From positions 992,001 through 1,056,000 of the forward strand of contig NZ_JARULD010000001.1 in the NCBI RefSeq assembly GCF_029688735.1: a stretch of 64,000 nucleotides of DNA. Direction: 5' to 3'. The first letter of the stretch is position 1. The number at the start of each line of letters is the position of its first letter. The position numbers and the translations under genes were made by a program. This stretch comes from Qipengyuania flavescens. Lineage in GTDB: Bacteria > Pseudomonadota > Alphaproteobacteria > Sphingomonadales > Sphingomonadaceae. The notes under the pieces are model-generated. The model was given only the letters and a program-made list of their open reading frames with translations, was not told the origin of the DNA and did not search any database. Positions 35,001 through 43,431 of this stretch are shown here, in pieces.

Positions 35001-35504
35001 ATGAAGAATGCGTCGCTTGCCGACACCTTGCAGGTCCTGGCCGATGACAGCGAACTCACCACGTTCTCGAGAACGCTATGCCGCATTTCGCGGCGCGCCC
35101 TGTTTGAAGGCCGGATCCACATCGAAGACCTCGAGGACCTGGCCGCCGCGACCGATGGCAGCGATCTTTCGAAGGAGGTCCGCGAACTGCGCCTTCTGTG
35201 GAAGAACGATCTGCTGGATGCCACCCTCACCGCAGCCTTGGCACTCACCGAGAACGCACGACCGTCCGACGCCTCGACCGTGAGTGAAACAGGGCCTTCC
35301 CGGATCGCCGCGCTCGGCCACGATGTCCTCGCTCACGCGGACCAGATACTCATCGGGTCGCCCATCGGTCTCGCCCTGATCGAACTCGCGCGCATCGAGG
35401 CAAAACACCTTGTTGAGCTTGGGGAGGGGGAGCCGCTTCCTTCCGATGACCGATCGGGGCCGATCTCGGACCTGCTGACGACCTTCACCATCCAAATCCC
35501 CTGA
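35001..35504 (+). CDS. Hypothetical protein
   Basis: 167 residues, mostly helical, starting 119 nt after the DUF262 operon. GGAAGGAATGG lies just ahead of the ATG. No domain recognised. Probably co-transcribed with the next gene (20-nt gap). Confidence 0.55.
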   Translation: MKNASLADTLQVLADDSELTTFSRTLCRISRRALFEGRIHIEDLEDLAAATDGSDLSKEVRELRLLWKNDLLDATLTAALALTENARPSDASTVSETGPSRIAALGHDVLAHADQILIGSPIGLALIELARIEAKHLVELGEGEPLPSDDRSGPISDLLTTFTIQIP

Positions 35505-35524
35505 CCCCGTTCGGAGACGATACC

Positions 35525-35953
35525 ATGAGCATTAAAGTCAGCGGCCTGGTGGCCGCATGGATCGAGGGCCTGCAACCGCACCGCGTAGCTGCCGCCTTCG
35601 AAGGCCTCACCGACCTTGAAGATGTATCGAGGCGATACCTGCACGACACCGAAGGAACTGAGTTCGAAGGTCTGGGGTGGCACTCGCTCACTCTCACCCG
35701 CGACGGGCCGTTCGTGGATCTCGAGTTCCACTACAAAGACATCCTGTTCACCACCGATTGCCGACGTGAGCGCGTGATCGTGATATTGCATCAGCGCGTC
35801 TCGCTCACCGTGCTCACCGCCTGGCGGACCGACCCCAGCACCCTTCTCGGGAGCACGGCGATCACGCTCCCTCCCATGACGTTGTCCGACAGCTCGTCGG
35901 AGAAGGGGGTGACCTCCCTCATCCTGACCGTAGAGAACCGGGATATCGCATGA
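35525..35953 (+). CDS. Hypothetical protein
   Basis: 142 residues, soluble, predicted beta-rich (WHSLTLTRDGPFVDLEFHYK, RVIVILHQRVSLTVLTAW). A GGAGACGATACC precedes the ATG. It is the last gene before the Tn554-like module. No family recognised. Confidence 0.5.
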   Translation: MSIKVSGLVAAWIEGLQPHRVAAAFEGLTDLEDVSRRYLHDTEGTEFEGLGWHSLTLTRDGPFVDLEFHYKDILFTTDCRRERVIVILHQRVSLTVLTAWRTDPSTLLGSTAITLPPMTLSDSSSEKGVTSLILTVENRDIA

Positions 35954-36267
35954 CGCAATGTTAGGCGTAACCTGTGCAGGCGGTGCGGCTCGCGGGAGCC
36001 ATTGCAAGGTCGGACCCGGCTGGCTTGTAGGTCGGCCTGAAGTAGGACGTGGGTGTCGGATTGAGGCTTCGAACGAAGCGCTCTTCCGCAGCGTCACTCG
36101 ATCAGAGAAGCTGAACTTCTTGGTGGAGTGTCACCGCACGCGAGAAGACCCATGAAAACATAAGGATCTAGTGGGGGTCGTCGCGTGCGGTGTCACCACA
36201 CCCTACGCGGAACAAAAAAATCTCTGGAGACGTTTGGTTCATAATTTTTTATGACCTATACGTATCC
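35954..36267. other. Non-coding region before the tyrosine recombinase module
   Basis: 314 bp between the last hypothetical gene and tnpA. Holds a 5-bp stem (GGCTC/GAGCC, 35987-36000) and the long imperfect inverted repeat listed separately. AT content rises sharply at 36210-36260 just before the tnpA start. This is the most likely place for the element's left end and promoter. Confidence 0.5.
36122..36202. repeat. Long imperfect inverted repeat upstream of tnpA
   Basis: Two 22-nt arms, 36122-36143 and 36181-36202, match as inverted repeats at 19 of 22 positions, including an uninterrupted 12-bp inner stretch (CACCGCACGCGA with its complement), separated by 37 nt. Possible roles: recombinase-binding site of the tyrosine recombinases next door, an operator, or an RNA hairpin in the leader. 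The arms are much longer than the other stems seen in the window. Confidence 0.75.
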
Positions 36268-37596
36268 ATGACCGATCGCTACCACACTTTTGAAGTCGGC
36301 GGAAAATGGACCGTCGCTCTCGGCGACCGCCGAGACCCTGACCTCACTGAAGGCGTCAGGGCGGCATTCGACCGCCTCGCGGATACCTCCGTAGCACGCA
36401 TCAAGGGCCTGTTCGAATCCTTCCTCAATCATCGGATGCACGACGGAGAGAGCGTGGGCTCCTTCATCGGCGAACGGCGCGACCAAGGTGTCGAGCGGAT
36501 CGAGGACATGTTGGAAACCCTTGGGTTCGAATGCGTCTACAGCAATCGGGAGGACGAGGCGACCCATGTACGGCGTGGCGCCGGAGCCAGCTTCGGCGTG
36601 CTACCGACCTTCATCCAATCGCTCGACGTCCTCTACGCCAGTCTCCATCGCCAAGGGCTGCGGGAACTCGAACGGCCGACCAAGGTGCTCGGCTTCCAGA
36701 CCCTGACCCCGACCGAGCTCAACGACAGGCGCCGCACCCTCTATGGCTCGGTCAAGAAGGGTGCCTCGTACAACGGCACCCAGTTCCTCACCATCGGCAG
36801 GGAAACCTATCCGCTCCGGTTCGAGGATCCGCGCGGCCTGGGCCACAAGATGCGTTCCGCCGCCGAAGCGGACGGGTGGAAGCATCCGGCATACGACCTG
36901 CTCTGCGTGATCGATGACGACGGATGCAGGTTCGAGGATGCTCACGCTCTCAACGCGCATGACTGGGCGAGATGGAACTTCGGTTGCGTGATCGCAGCTC
37001 CCAACAAGGGCTCGGACGGCCAACGCGTCAAGACCGTCGTCATCGGGAAGGAGACCGCCCTCCGGCTCGCGCATTCGTTCGACGACGATCCAGCGCGGCC
37101 ATCGATGGCAGAACTCAGGCGCATGGTCGAGATCGGCGACGAAACAGGGCTCAGGGCCGTGGCGCTGTTCCCATCCGCCCTCGGCAAGCCGTTCACCTAT
37201 CACACCTACAACAACGACTACGTCAGGCCGACGATGGAGCGTCACAATGTGATGATCCACTCAAAGTTCACATCCGTCCGGGCCACCATTCACCGCTTGC
37301 GCGCCGGCAAGATCCAAGCGGAGCTGGAGCACATCCTGCTTTCCGGTCAAGGAGAGGAGGAGCAGAAATGGCGCGCGGTCGATCAACTCCGGCAGGACAT
37401 GTCGATCAAGTCCAAGAAGTCATTCTACCGTTACTGCGGCGAGCTTGTCGACATGATAGCTGCGGATGCGAAGGTCCGTCGCCATGAGATCCGCGTCGAT
37501 AGGCGACCGCAGACCGGCGGCCTAGTCATGCCCGTGAGACGGCAGAACGGTGCCCCGAACCATACCGACCGGCGTCTGAGCGAAATCGCGCGATGA
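36268..37596 (+). CDS. tnpA: Tyrosine recombinase, TnpA-like (Tn554 family module)
   Basis: 442 residues from ATG 36268. A degenerate tyrosine recombinase fold: box I arginine in DDDGCRFEDAHALNAHDW (R about 221), a beta-hairpin with lysine (NKGSDGQRVKTVVIGKETAL), and a box II-like segment HSKFTSVRATIHRLRAG, with candidate nucleophile tyrosines in KSFYRYCGEL. The frame extends to a GTG at 36190, but that lies inside the inverted repeat arm. The gene overlaps the next by 4 nt. With the two following genes it matches the tnpA-tnpB-tnpC order and sizes of Tn554-type elements. Confidence 0.7.
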   Translation: MTDRYHTFEVGGKWTVALGDRRDPDLTEGVRAAFDRLADTSVARIKGLFESFLNHRMHDGESVGSFIGERRDQGVERIEDMLETLGFECVYSNREDEATHVRRGAGASFGVLPTFIQSLDVLYASLHRQGLRELERPTKVLGFQTLTPTELNDRRRTLYGSVKKGASYNGTQFLTIGRETYPLRFEDPRGLGHKMRSAAEADGWKHPAYDLLCVIDDDGCRFEDAHALNAHDWARWNFGCVIAAPNKGSDGQRVKTVVIGKETALRLAHSFDDDPARPSMAELRRMVEIGDETGLRAVALFPSALGKPFTYHTYNNDYVRPTMERHNVMIHSKFTSVRATIHRLRAGKIQAELEHILLSGQGEEEQKWRAVDQLRQDMSIKSKKSFYRYCGELVDMIAADAKVRRHEIRVDRRPQTGGLVMPVRRQNGAPNHTDRRLSEIAR

Positions 37597-39812
37597 CCGG
37601 TCCGGCACTCCATGCGACACACGTGGCAGTTCCCAAGCGGACAGCGGCCCGGATGATGAGCGTCAGGGCCGCAACAGTCGATGAACTCGCTCGCCTCGGA
37701 GTCATGAGGTCCTGGACCCGACCCGGTGGGAAGAGGAAACTCGTGATCATCCATCCGGTCACCCTGCTCGACGGCGTCTATCACGAGTGGCGGGAGAGGC
37801 ATGGTGCTGTCACTACTCCCCATGACCTCCAGCTGTACTCGGACGCTCGGGAACTCTGCAAAATCGACAGAGACGAGGAGCATCCGCTCGACGTGCTCAA
37901 GGCAGTCGGCGGCGTCCTTTCCGAAATCGGGGTCCTGAACGAGGCAGAGGCCAGAGCATGGCTTCCGAAGTTGCCCGACGAATGGCACACCATCCAGGAG
38001 GCCATCAGGCCGCATTTCCGCAGCGCGCTCACGACCCGCTGGGCCGCCGCTGCCGGCGACGTTCCGGAGGTCGACGCGTCCCTCGCGGCGAGCGTCCTCC
38101 CAGAGGATCTCCGCAGTCTTCCGCGAACAAGCCTGGACCCACTCAGAGGTCACGAATACGAGCCGCCGGCGCGGAATGTCCTGAACAACGCGGTCAAGCT
38201 CACCCGGAAGATCGAAGCGGCCGTCCTCTACGCCTTCATCTCCGCCCGATCGAGCAGGCGCTGGCAAACGCAGGCGACCATCCTTTTCTACCTCAGGAAG
38301 TTCACCGAGATCCTGGAGGCGGCGTGGGGCGAAACCGTCTGGGAACCCGCGCGCCTTGACGAGGCTTGCAGGTGGCTCCTCTCGGACGCGGGCGCGGAGC
38401 TAAGCGGAGAAAGCAACTACAGCCGCCTGTACATGGTTCGCGCTTGGGGCTGGTTCACCTCGACCCTTGCGCGCTATTCGAGAGAACTACAGGACGAGAA
38501 GCGCAGCATCTTCCTCCGTCACATTCCCACCGCCTTCAAGCCCTCGGCGGAACTTTCGGAAGCCATGACGCGGATCGCCTCCGCCTCGTCCGCAGAGAGG
38601 AAGGAATGGCGGAAGACGAGGACCCGACGCGTCCGCGTCAATCTCGACGAGATTCTCGCGTCGGTCGATAACCGCGCATACTGTGCGCGTGCGCTCACGG
38701 AAGGCGCGATCGAAGCGATCAAGCAGCTTGGGGATGGAAGGGGCCATCAGGACTTCGAGGTCCTGCTTCCCAACCTCGATCGGCGCGGACTCTATGACGG
38801 AGGCTGGCACATACAGCATCTGAGAGTCTGGAAGGACGCAGCCGCATGGGAATCGTTGGGCTGGCTCGAAACCAGTATTGCCACCCGGGAAGCAATCAGG
38901 CGCCACCGCAACCGCCAAGAGGATGACGGTCCGGTCATCGAGTTGCTGGCGATGGACCGGCACACCGGAGCGGAACCCTCGGAATGCTGGCTTCTCGAAT
39001 GCGCGCGCAACTTCACGCAGGCATCGATCGCCTCGTTGCCTGTCGAGACGAGGCTGAAACGGATCGAGACGCTTTCCAAATACGGATTGCCGACGGTGCG
39101 GGAGGCCTTCTCCGGGCTACTCAAGTTCTCGGACACCCGCGCCACGCTCGCGCGCAACGCATCGCTTCTCGGACGGTCTTTCGTGCCACTCCTGGAGATC
39201 TGCCACGCCGTCCGCCTGGCAGCGCTCCTCGTGACCATCGGCGCACAGACCCAGGCCCGGCTCGACGAGATCCTGCAGCTACGTGTCGATCGCTGGACGC
39301 GCGACGACATGATTCCGGGCCAAGCTCACTACTCGCAAGAGGTCATACCCAAGGTCCCCAGCCATACCCCGCTTGAGGATGTCGAGCCGAAGCTGCTCGT
39401 GGTGGACCGGGCGACCATGGACGAAATACTCGATCTGCATGATCTGGAGCTCTTCAGGACCGGCCGGGACCGCTTTCCCACCGTCGAAGCGGATTTCCTC
39501 AGGGCCTGGAAGGTCGAGCCCGGCCCCCTCACGTTCTCGCATTCGGGCCGGCGGTTACCCGATCTCTTCACGATCACCTGTCTGGCTTACGCACTGGCCG
39601 GCTGGGAGCGCTTCACCATCCACGACCTTCGACACGCCCTCAATGAGGAAGCGCAATTCGAAGGGGTGCCGGACTGGATCCGGGCCGCGCGTCTCGGGCA
39701 CTCGGGTCTGTTCGCCCTCGTCACATACGATACGGACGAAGAGGAAGCGAAGAGCGCCGCCTCGGCCGCGAGCATCGAGCGCCGCTTGGGGCGCCTGGAG
39801 GACGGCGCATGA
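37593..39812 (+). CDS. tnpB: Large tyrosine recombinase, TnpB-like (Tn554 family module)
   Basis: 739 residues. The C-terminal catalytic domain is clear: QARLDEILQL (R about 555), IHDLRHALNEEA (H about 677, R about 680), RLGHSG (H about 701) and VTYD (Y about 712), i.e. the R-HxxR-H-Y set. The long N-terminal region (about 1-520) is not recognised beyond general helical content. TnpB of Tn554-like transposons is similarly large (over 600 residues). Coupled to the genes on both sides by 4-nt overlaps. Confidence 0.85.
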   Translation: MTGPALHATHVAVPKRTAARMMSVRAATVDELARLGVMRSWTRPGGKRKLVIIHPVTLLDGVYHEWRERHGAVTTPHDLQLYSDARELCKIDRDEEHPLDVLKAVGGVLSEIGVLNEAEARAWLPKLPDEWHTIQEAIRPHFRSALTTRWAAAAGDVPEVDASLAASVLPEDLRSLPRTSLDPLRGHEYEPPARNVLNNAVKLTRKIEAAVLYAFISARSSRRWQTQATILFYLRKFTEILEAAWGETVWEPARLDEACRWLLSDAGAELSGESNYSRLYMVRAWGWFTSTLARYSRELQDEKRSIFLRHIPTAFKPSAELSEAMTRIASASSAERKEWRKTRTRRVRVNLDEILASVDNRAYCARALTEGAIEAIKQLGDGRGHQDFEVLLPNLDRRGLYDGGWHIQHLRVWKDAAAWESLGWLETSIATREAIRRHRNRQEDDGPVIELLAMDRHTGAEPSECWLLECARNFTQASIASLPVETRLKRIETLSKYGLPTVREAFSGLLKFSDTRATLARNASLLGRSFVPLLEICHAVRLAALLVTIGAQTQARLDEILQLRVDRWTRDDMIPGQAHYSQEVIPKVPSHTPLEDVEPKLLVVDRATMDEILDLHDLELFRTGRDRFPTVEADFLRAWKVEPGPLTFSHSGRRLPDLFTITCLAYALAGWERFTIHDLRHALNEEAQFEGVPDWIRAARLGHSGLFALVTYDTDEEEAKSAASAASIERRLGRLEDGA

Positions 39813-40363
39813 GCTACCTGCGCCTCGTCGGCCTCGAGGATGAGGCGAACCTGCCTACGCACCCGGCAGCGCCATCCGCACGAGCGACCAAGAGGGGTCG
39901 CGACAGCATGCCGGTCGGCTCCGGCGGCCCGGCGTCGCTGGACGACTACGACAAGCGGCGGATCAGGGACACTACGAGAAAGCTGCAGATCGCCTGCCGG
40001 CATCTCATAGAGTCGGGGCTGATGCCGACGATCCGGAAGGTCGCCGAGATCATGGGTTCGAGCGCCACGACCCTGGGCCGCGACCCCCACCGCCGCAACC
40101 TGCTGCGCTACCAGCGCCTCGCCGAAGCTCGCGGCCTCGGCAAGGTCGTCGTCCGCCATCGCCGCGAGACCTGCCAAGGATGCATGGCCAAAGACAGGCT
40201 GATAGAGAAGCTCCAGAAAGATGTCTCCAAGCTCGTCCGCAAGGCGGGAGCCTTGCGTCGGCTGGTCACATGGCATCGCAAGACGCTCAGCAAGGTCCTG
40301 CGCGAGTTGCGGACCGTGACCAACCCCGACCTTCCGCGACGGCCCAGGCGAGGATCGGAATGA
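39809..40363 (+). CDS. tnpC: TnpC/DUF6262-like transposition helper
   Basis: 184 residues, very basic. An N-terminal helix-turn-helix-like part (PTIRKVAEIMGSSATTLGRD, about 72-91) is followed by a C-terminal coiled coil (KDRLIEKLQKDVSKLVRKAG). This is the layout of the TnpC/DUF6262 proteins that accompany TnpA and TnpB in Tn554-type elements and help orient transposition. Overlaps tnpB by 4 nt. Confidence 0.75.
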   Translation: MSYLRLVGLEDEANLPTHPAAPSARATKRGRDSMPVGSGGPASLDDYDKRRIRDTTRKLQIACRHLIESGLMPTIRKVAEIMGSSATTLGRDPHRRNLLRYQRLAEARGLGKVVVRHRRETCQGCMAKDRLIEKLQKDVSKLVRKAGALRRLVTWHRKTLSKVLRELRTVTNPDLPRRPRRGSE

Positions 40364-40387
40364 CCCGCGCCGGATAGCGGCGTACTC

Positions 40388-40858
40388 CTAAGGCCTGCGC
40401 AGGAGGTCGAAACCCGCGCGCCACGCGCGCAGGTCCGAACGACATGCCTGACCGCTCGATCGCGCATCGCTCGCTATCTCCGCGATCCGACATCTCGTGT
40501 CCCATCTCGCGACTTCGAGGGCCAGGTCGCGCTCCCAATACGTATCGCATGCCGGGGCCGGAAGGCACCGATGATCTGGATTCCAGGCAAGCAGGTCCGC
40601 TGCCCTGACGAAGCGTACGAGAACCAATCCAGACCACGCCGCCCGGAGCCTGAACTCCCCCCGCCAAGCCTCGCGGATGCGCGTCTCGATGATCCCGGAC
40701 AGCCGCTCCGGGTCATCCACGGTCTCGGACAAGGCGAAGAGCCGGTCTCCCCGAGGCCTCCAGGACAACGTCCATCGCCGAGATGCGGACCCACAGCTCA
40801 CCTGCGAGACGCGGATCCGAGGAGATGCCCGGCCAGGATCAATCGACCGTGTAACCAT
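40388..40858 (-). CDS. Unknown partner of the Xre/MbcA-like gene (possible toxin)
   Basis: 156 residues from ATG 40858, 4 nt after the stop of the upstream antitoxin-like gene. Tryptophan- and arginine-rich (RRWTLSWRPRGDRLF, REAWRGEFRLRAAWSGLVLV), no signal peptide, no clear family. RES toxins usually follow this antitoxin type, but the RES signature is not seen. Toxin function is inferred only from the neighbour. Confidence 0.45.
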   Translation of the reverse strand: MVTRSIDPGRASPRIRVSQVSCGSASRRWTLSWRPRGDRLFALSETVDDPERLSGIIETRIREAWRGEFRLRAAWSGLVLVRFVRAADLLAWNPDHRCLPAPACDTYWERDLALEVARWDTRCRIAEIASDARSSGQACRSDLRAWRAGFDLLRRP

Positions 40859-40862
40859 CGGC

Positions 40863-41207
40863 TCATACAGGTCCCCCCGACCCACCGGACTCGAACCCGG
40901 CCCGCCGACGACGGGCCGCCTCCAGCATCGCGCCCAGTTCAAGCGATCCGCGAGACATGAAGGAGAGCGGGTTCGGGTCGCTACCTACGGGGTCCGGCGC
41001 GCGCAGCCATTCCTCGACTGGCATCCGGAACGGTAGATCCCGAAGCACGCAATCCAGCGTCAGCACCGTTCGCATCGCGCGTTCACGCTGGACCACACCC
41101 TGGCCGAGCAGACCCTCGATCTCCGCGTCACTTAGCGACCACCGGTCACAGAGCGCTCGGAACTCCCGGCGCATGGCCTCTTCCTCAACGCCTCTCTCAA
41201 ACTTCAT
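40863..41207 (-). CDS. Xre/MbcA/ParS-like antitoxin-type protein
   Basis: 114 residues. The C-terminal half has the pattern of the MbcA/ParS/Xre toxin-binding domain: VEEWLRAPDPVG, PLSFMSRGSLELGAMLEAAR. ATG 41207 has AGGAG 8 nt upstream; a GTG at 41210 is also possible. An 18-nt palindrome begins 13 nt upstream, the same spacing as operator 1 to its gene, suggesting autoregulation or control by the island's Xre protein. Confidence 0.6.
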   Translation of the reverse strand: MKFERGVEEEAMRREFRALCDRWSLSDAEIEGLLGQGVVQRERAMRTVLTLDCVLRDLPFRMPVEEWLRAPDPVGSDPNPLSFMSRGSLELGAMLEAARRRRAGFESGGSGGPV

Positions 41208-41220
41208 CACCGAGACTCCT

Positions 41221-41238
41221 GTATACTTTTTAGTATAC
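41221..41238. promoter_or_regulatory. Palindromic operator 2 between divergent genes
   Basis: GTATACTTTTTAGTATAC is an 18-nt near-palindrome that matches operator 1 (29217-29234) at 16 of 18 positions, with identical GTATAC half-sites. It lies between the leftward antitoxin-like gene and the rightward DUF2779 gene and is adjacent to the former's ribosome site. Confidence 0.7.
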
Positions 41239-41279
41239 TTTCTCGTTGCCAGCTCGTTCCCGGATGCTATGCTTGTTCG

Positions 41280-42719
41280 ATGACGCTGAACCCATCCTCC
41301 CTCGAGCCAGCGGCCCTGCTCTCCAAATCGGAGTTCCTTTCTTTCCGGGAATGTCCAAAGGATCTCTGGCTCAGGCTCCGAAAGCCGACCGTCGTGCCCC
41401 GTTCACCACCATCCGATTACGACCGGCTGCTCATGGAGGACGGATACGCGGTCGAGGCCATCGCGCTCGATCTGCTCAGGACGCGTCCGGATGCGGAGCG
41501 TTTCGAGTTCCAGGTCACGATCTCCGATGGACGATGCCTCATCCGCGTGGACGCGCTTCGGCGCAACAGCGACGGCTCCATCGATCTGTACGAGGTGAAA
41601 TCGTCCTCGTCCCCAGAAGACCATCTCGTCGACGCCTGCTTCCAGGCCATCGTCGCCGCTCGCGCGGGCCTGATCGTCCGATCGGTCCGCGTGGTCCACG
41701 TGGACGCCGACTATCGGCTGGATGGTGAGCTCGACCCGTCGCGCTTCCTCGCATTCGCCGAGGTCGACGAGGAGCTGGAGGCCATCCGAAAGGAGGTCGA
41801 AGCCGAGATCGACGAGGCACTCGGGCTCCTGGCCATGGGGGAGATCGATGAACGCGGGTGCCGCTGCCTGCTCAGGACGGCATCGAGACGGTGTGCCTCG
41901 TTCCACCATCTGAACCCGGAAATCCCGGTCCCCTCGGCGCATCTCCTGCCACGGATCTCGAGCCCTCGCCTCGCCCGCCTCGCCGACGAAGGCCGGCTGG
42001 CCATCGCCGACATGTTGCACGATGACGTCACCCCTTCGCAGCTGGACACGTTCGAGGCGCTGAGGACCGGGCAGCCCGTGGTCCGGACGGAAGAGGTGAA
42101 GGCTTTCCTGTCCTCGCTCAGGTACCCTCTCCACTTCTACGATTACGAAACGGCAGCCGGCGCCGTCCCGATGGCGCGCGGACACGGACCACACCAACAG
42201 ATCCCCGTCCAGTTCTCCTGCCACGTCCTACATGCCGACGGTTCATTGGAGCATCGTGAATTCCTCGGCGACGGCCACGGGATGGAAGAGGCGCTCGTCG
42301 ATCGCCTCAAGGCGGCGATCGGAACGACCGGAAGCGCGATCGTATGGAACCAGACCTTCGAGAAATCGTGCAACCGTCGGATGGCGGAGCTGCTACCCAG
42401 ACACGCCGGTTTCCTGAAGGACCTGAACGACAGGACCGCGGACCTGATGCTCCCCTTTCGCAAAGGCTACGTACACCCCGCCTTCGAGGGTTCGGCGTCG
42501 ATCAAGAAGATCCTACCGGTCGTATGCCCGGATCTCGAGTATGACGAAGACAGTGTCCATAACGGGACGGGCGCCATCCTCGCGTTCCGTGAGATGGTCA
42601 CCTCGGATGAGACGGAAGAAAGGGAGCGTCTCTTGAAGGAATTGAGGGCATATTGTCATCTCGACACGCTCGCCATGGTCCGTCTGCACGAATTCCTGTT
42701 GAACCTTGCGGCTCCATGA
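41280..42719 (+). CDS. DUF2779 protein with Cas4-like nuclease N-terminus
   Basis: 479 residues. N-terminal PD-(D/E)XK fold: LSKSEFLSFRECPKDLWL, D91 in IRVDALRR and E105/K107 in IDLYEVKSSS. The C-terminal DUF2779 part looks like an RNase H-type domain (HFYDYETAAGAVP, IVWNQTFEKSCNRRM, YCHLDTLAMVRLHEF). Such proteins are predicted nucleases found in mobile elements. It starts 41 nt after the shared operator, so may be regulated with the island control genes. Confidence 0.8.
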   Translation: MTLNPSSLEPAALLSKSEFLSFRECPKDLWLRLRKPTVVPRSPPSDYDRLLMEDGYAVEAIALDLLRTRPDAERFEFQVTISDGRCLIRVDALRRNSDGSIDLYEVKSSSSPEDHLVDACFQAIVAARAGLIVRSVRVVHVDADYRLDGELDPSRFLAFAEVDEELEAIRKEVEAEIDEALGLLAMGEIDERGCRCLLRTASRRCASFHHLNPEIPVPSAHLLPRISSPRLARLADEGRLAIADMLHDDVTPSQLDTFEALRTGQPVVRTEEVKAFLSSLRYPLHFYDYETAAGAVPMARGHGPHQQIPVQFSCHVLHADGSLEHREFLGDGHGMEEALVDRLKAAIGTTGSAIVWNQTFEKSCNRRMAELLPRHAGFLKDLNDRTADLMLPFRKGYVHPAFEGSASIKKILPVVCPDLEYDEDSVHNGTGAILAFREMVTSDETEERERLLKELRAYCHLDTLAMVRLHEFLLNLAAP

Positions 42720-42759
42720 TCGGTCGGCCTGCGTGTTCCGTGCAAGGAGCCCCGGATTT

Positions 42760-43058
42760 TCAGAGCGACGGCAGGTCGCGACCGCTTCCCACCTGCTCGA
42801 CATCGATGGTCACGATTCGTCCGTCCTCACTCAGCATCACCTGGTGGTCTCGCGGTGCCATGACCGCTGAGAGTGCCCGAAGCCTGTTCCAGTTCTCACG
42901 GTATCGGGACCCGACGTCCTGCGGAGCGTGGGATATCAACGCGCGGATGGCCCGGACCTGCGTGATGGCCTTGTAAGGGCCCATCCGCGCCTTCGCCTTC
43001 CAGTTTTCCCGCCAGCAGCGCGGCGGTACTCGGCGATGGCGTCCTTGGCTTTGGCCAT
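42760..43058 (-). pseudogene. Small gene, probably frameshifted
   Basis: An open frame 42760-42984 encodes 74 residues (ARMGPYKAITQVRAIRALI to GSGRDLPSL). Its coding-like sequence appears to continue upstream (RENWKAK before the ATG), while another frame from ATG 43058 gives MAKAKDAIAEYRRA before losing sense. The two could join with a single-base shift near 43020-43030. Either a decayed gene or only the short frame is real. No family recognised. Confidence 0.35.
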
Positions 43059-43431
43059 CTCGGTCGCCCTCACCTCAGGCGACGTTGCTGCCCTAGCTGG
43101 ACAGATGATTGGATCTTCGCCTTCTCCATCCGTGACGAGAAGATCGCGAGTATCCGGGAGTACTTAGATACACAAGCGTTGGCGGAAGCGTCCGCGCACT
43201 AAAGATCAGGGTGGCAAAAGCCGCCGACGTGTCTTCTTGAACGAAGGATACGTATGGTAAGGGCTTCCCTTGGGCTACTGATCAACTCGCTGCCCTTGAG
43301 AAACCCATGCGCAATACCAGTTGATTGCATGTGGTTGTTGGCGCTCACGACACTTGGTTGTTAAGAGGTGGCGCAATGGAAGGCGCTCATCCGATGTTAA
43401 GGGAGCGCCCAGTTTCGGGGGACCCGACACT
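43059..43431. other. Intergenic region before the YejK-like operon
   Basis: About 370 bp with lower GC than its surroundings and no gene recognised. It should contain the promoter of the YejK-membrane protein pair; GGGGGA at about 43418-43423 serves the TTG start at 43432. No repeat is obvious. Confidence 0.35.
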
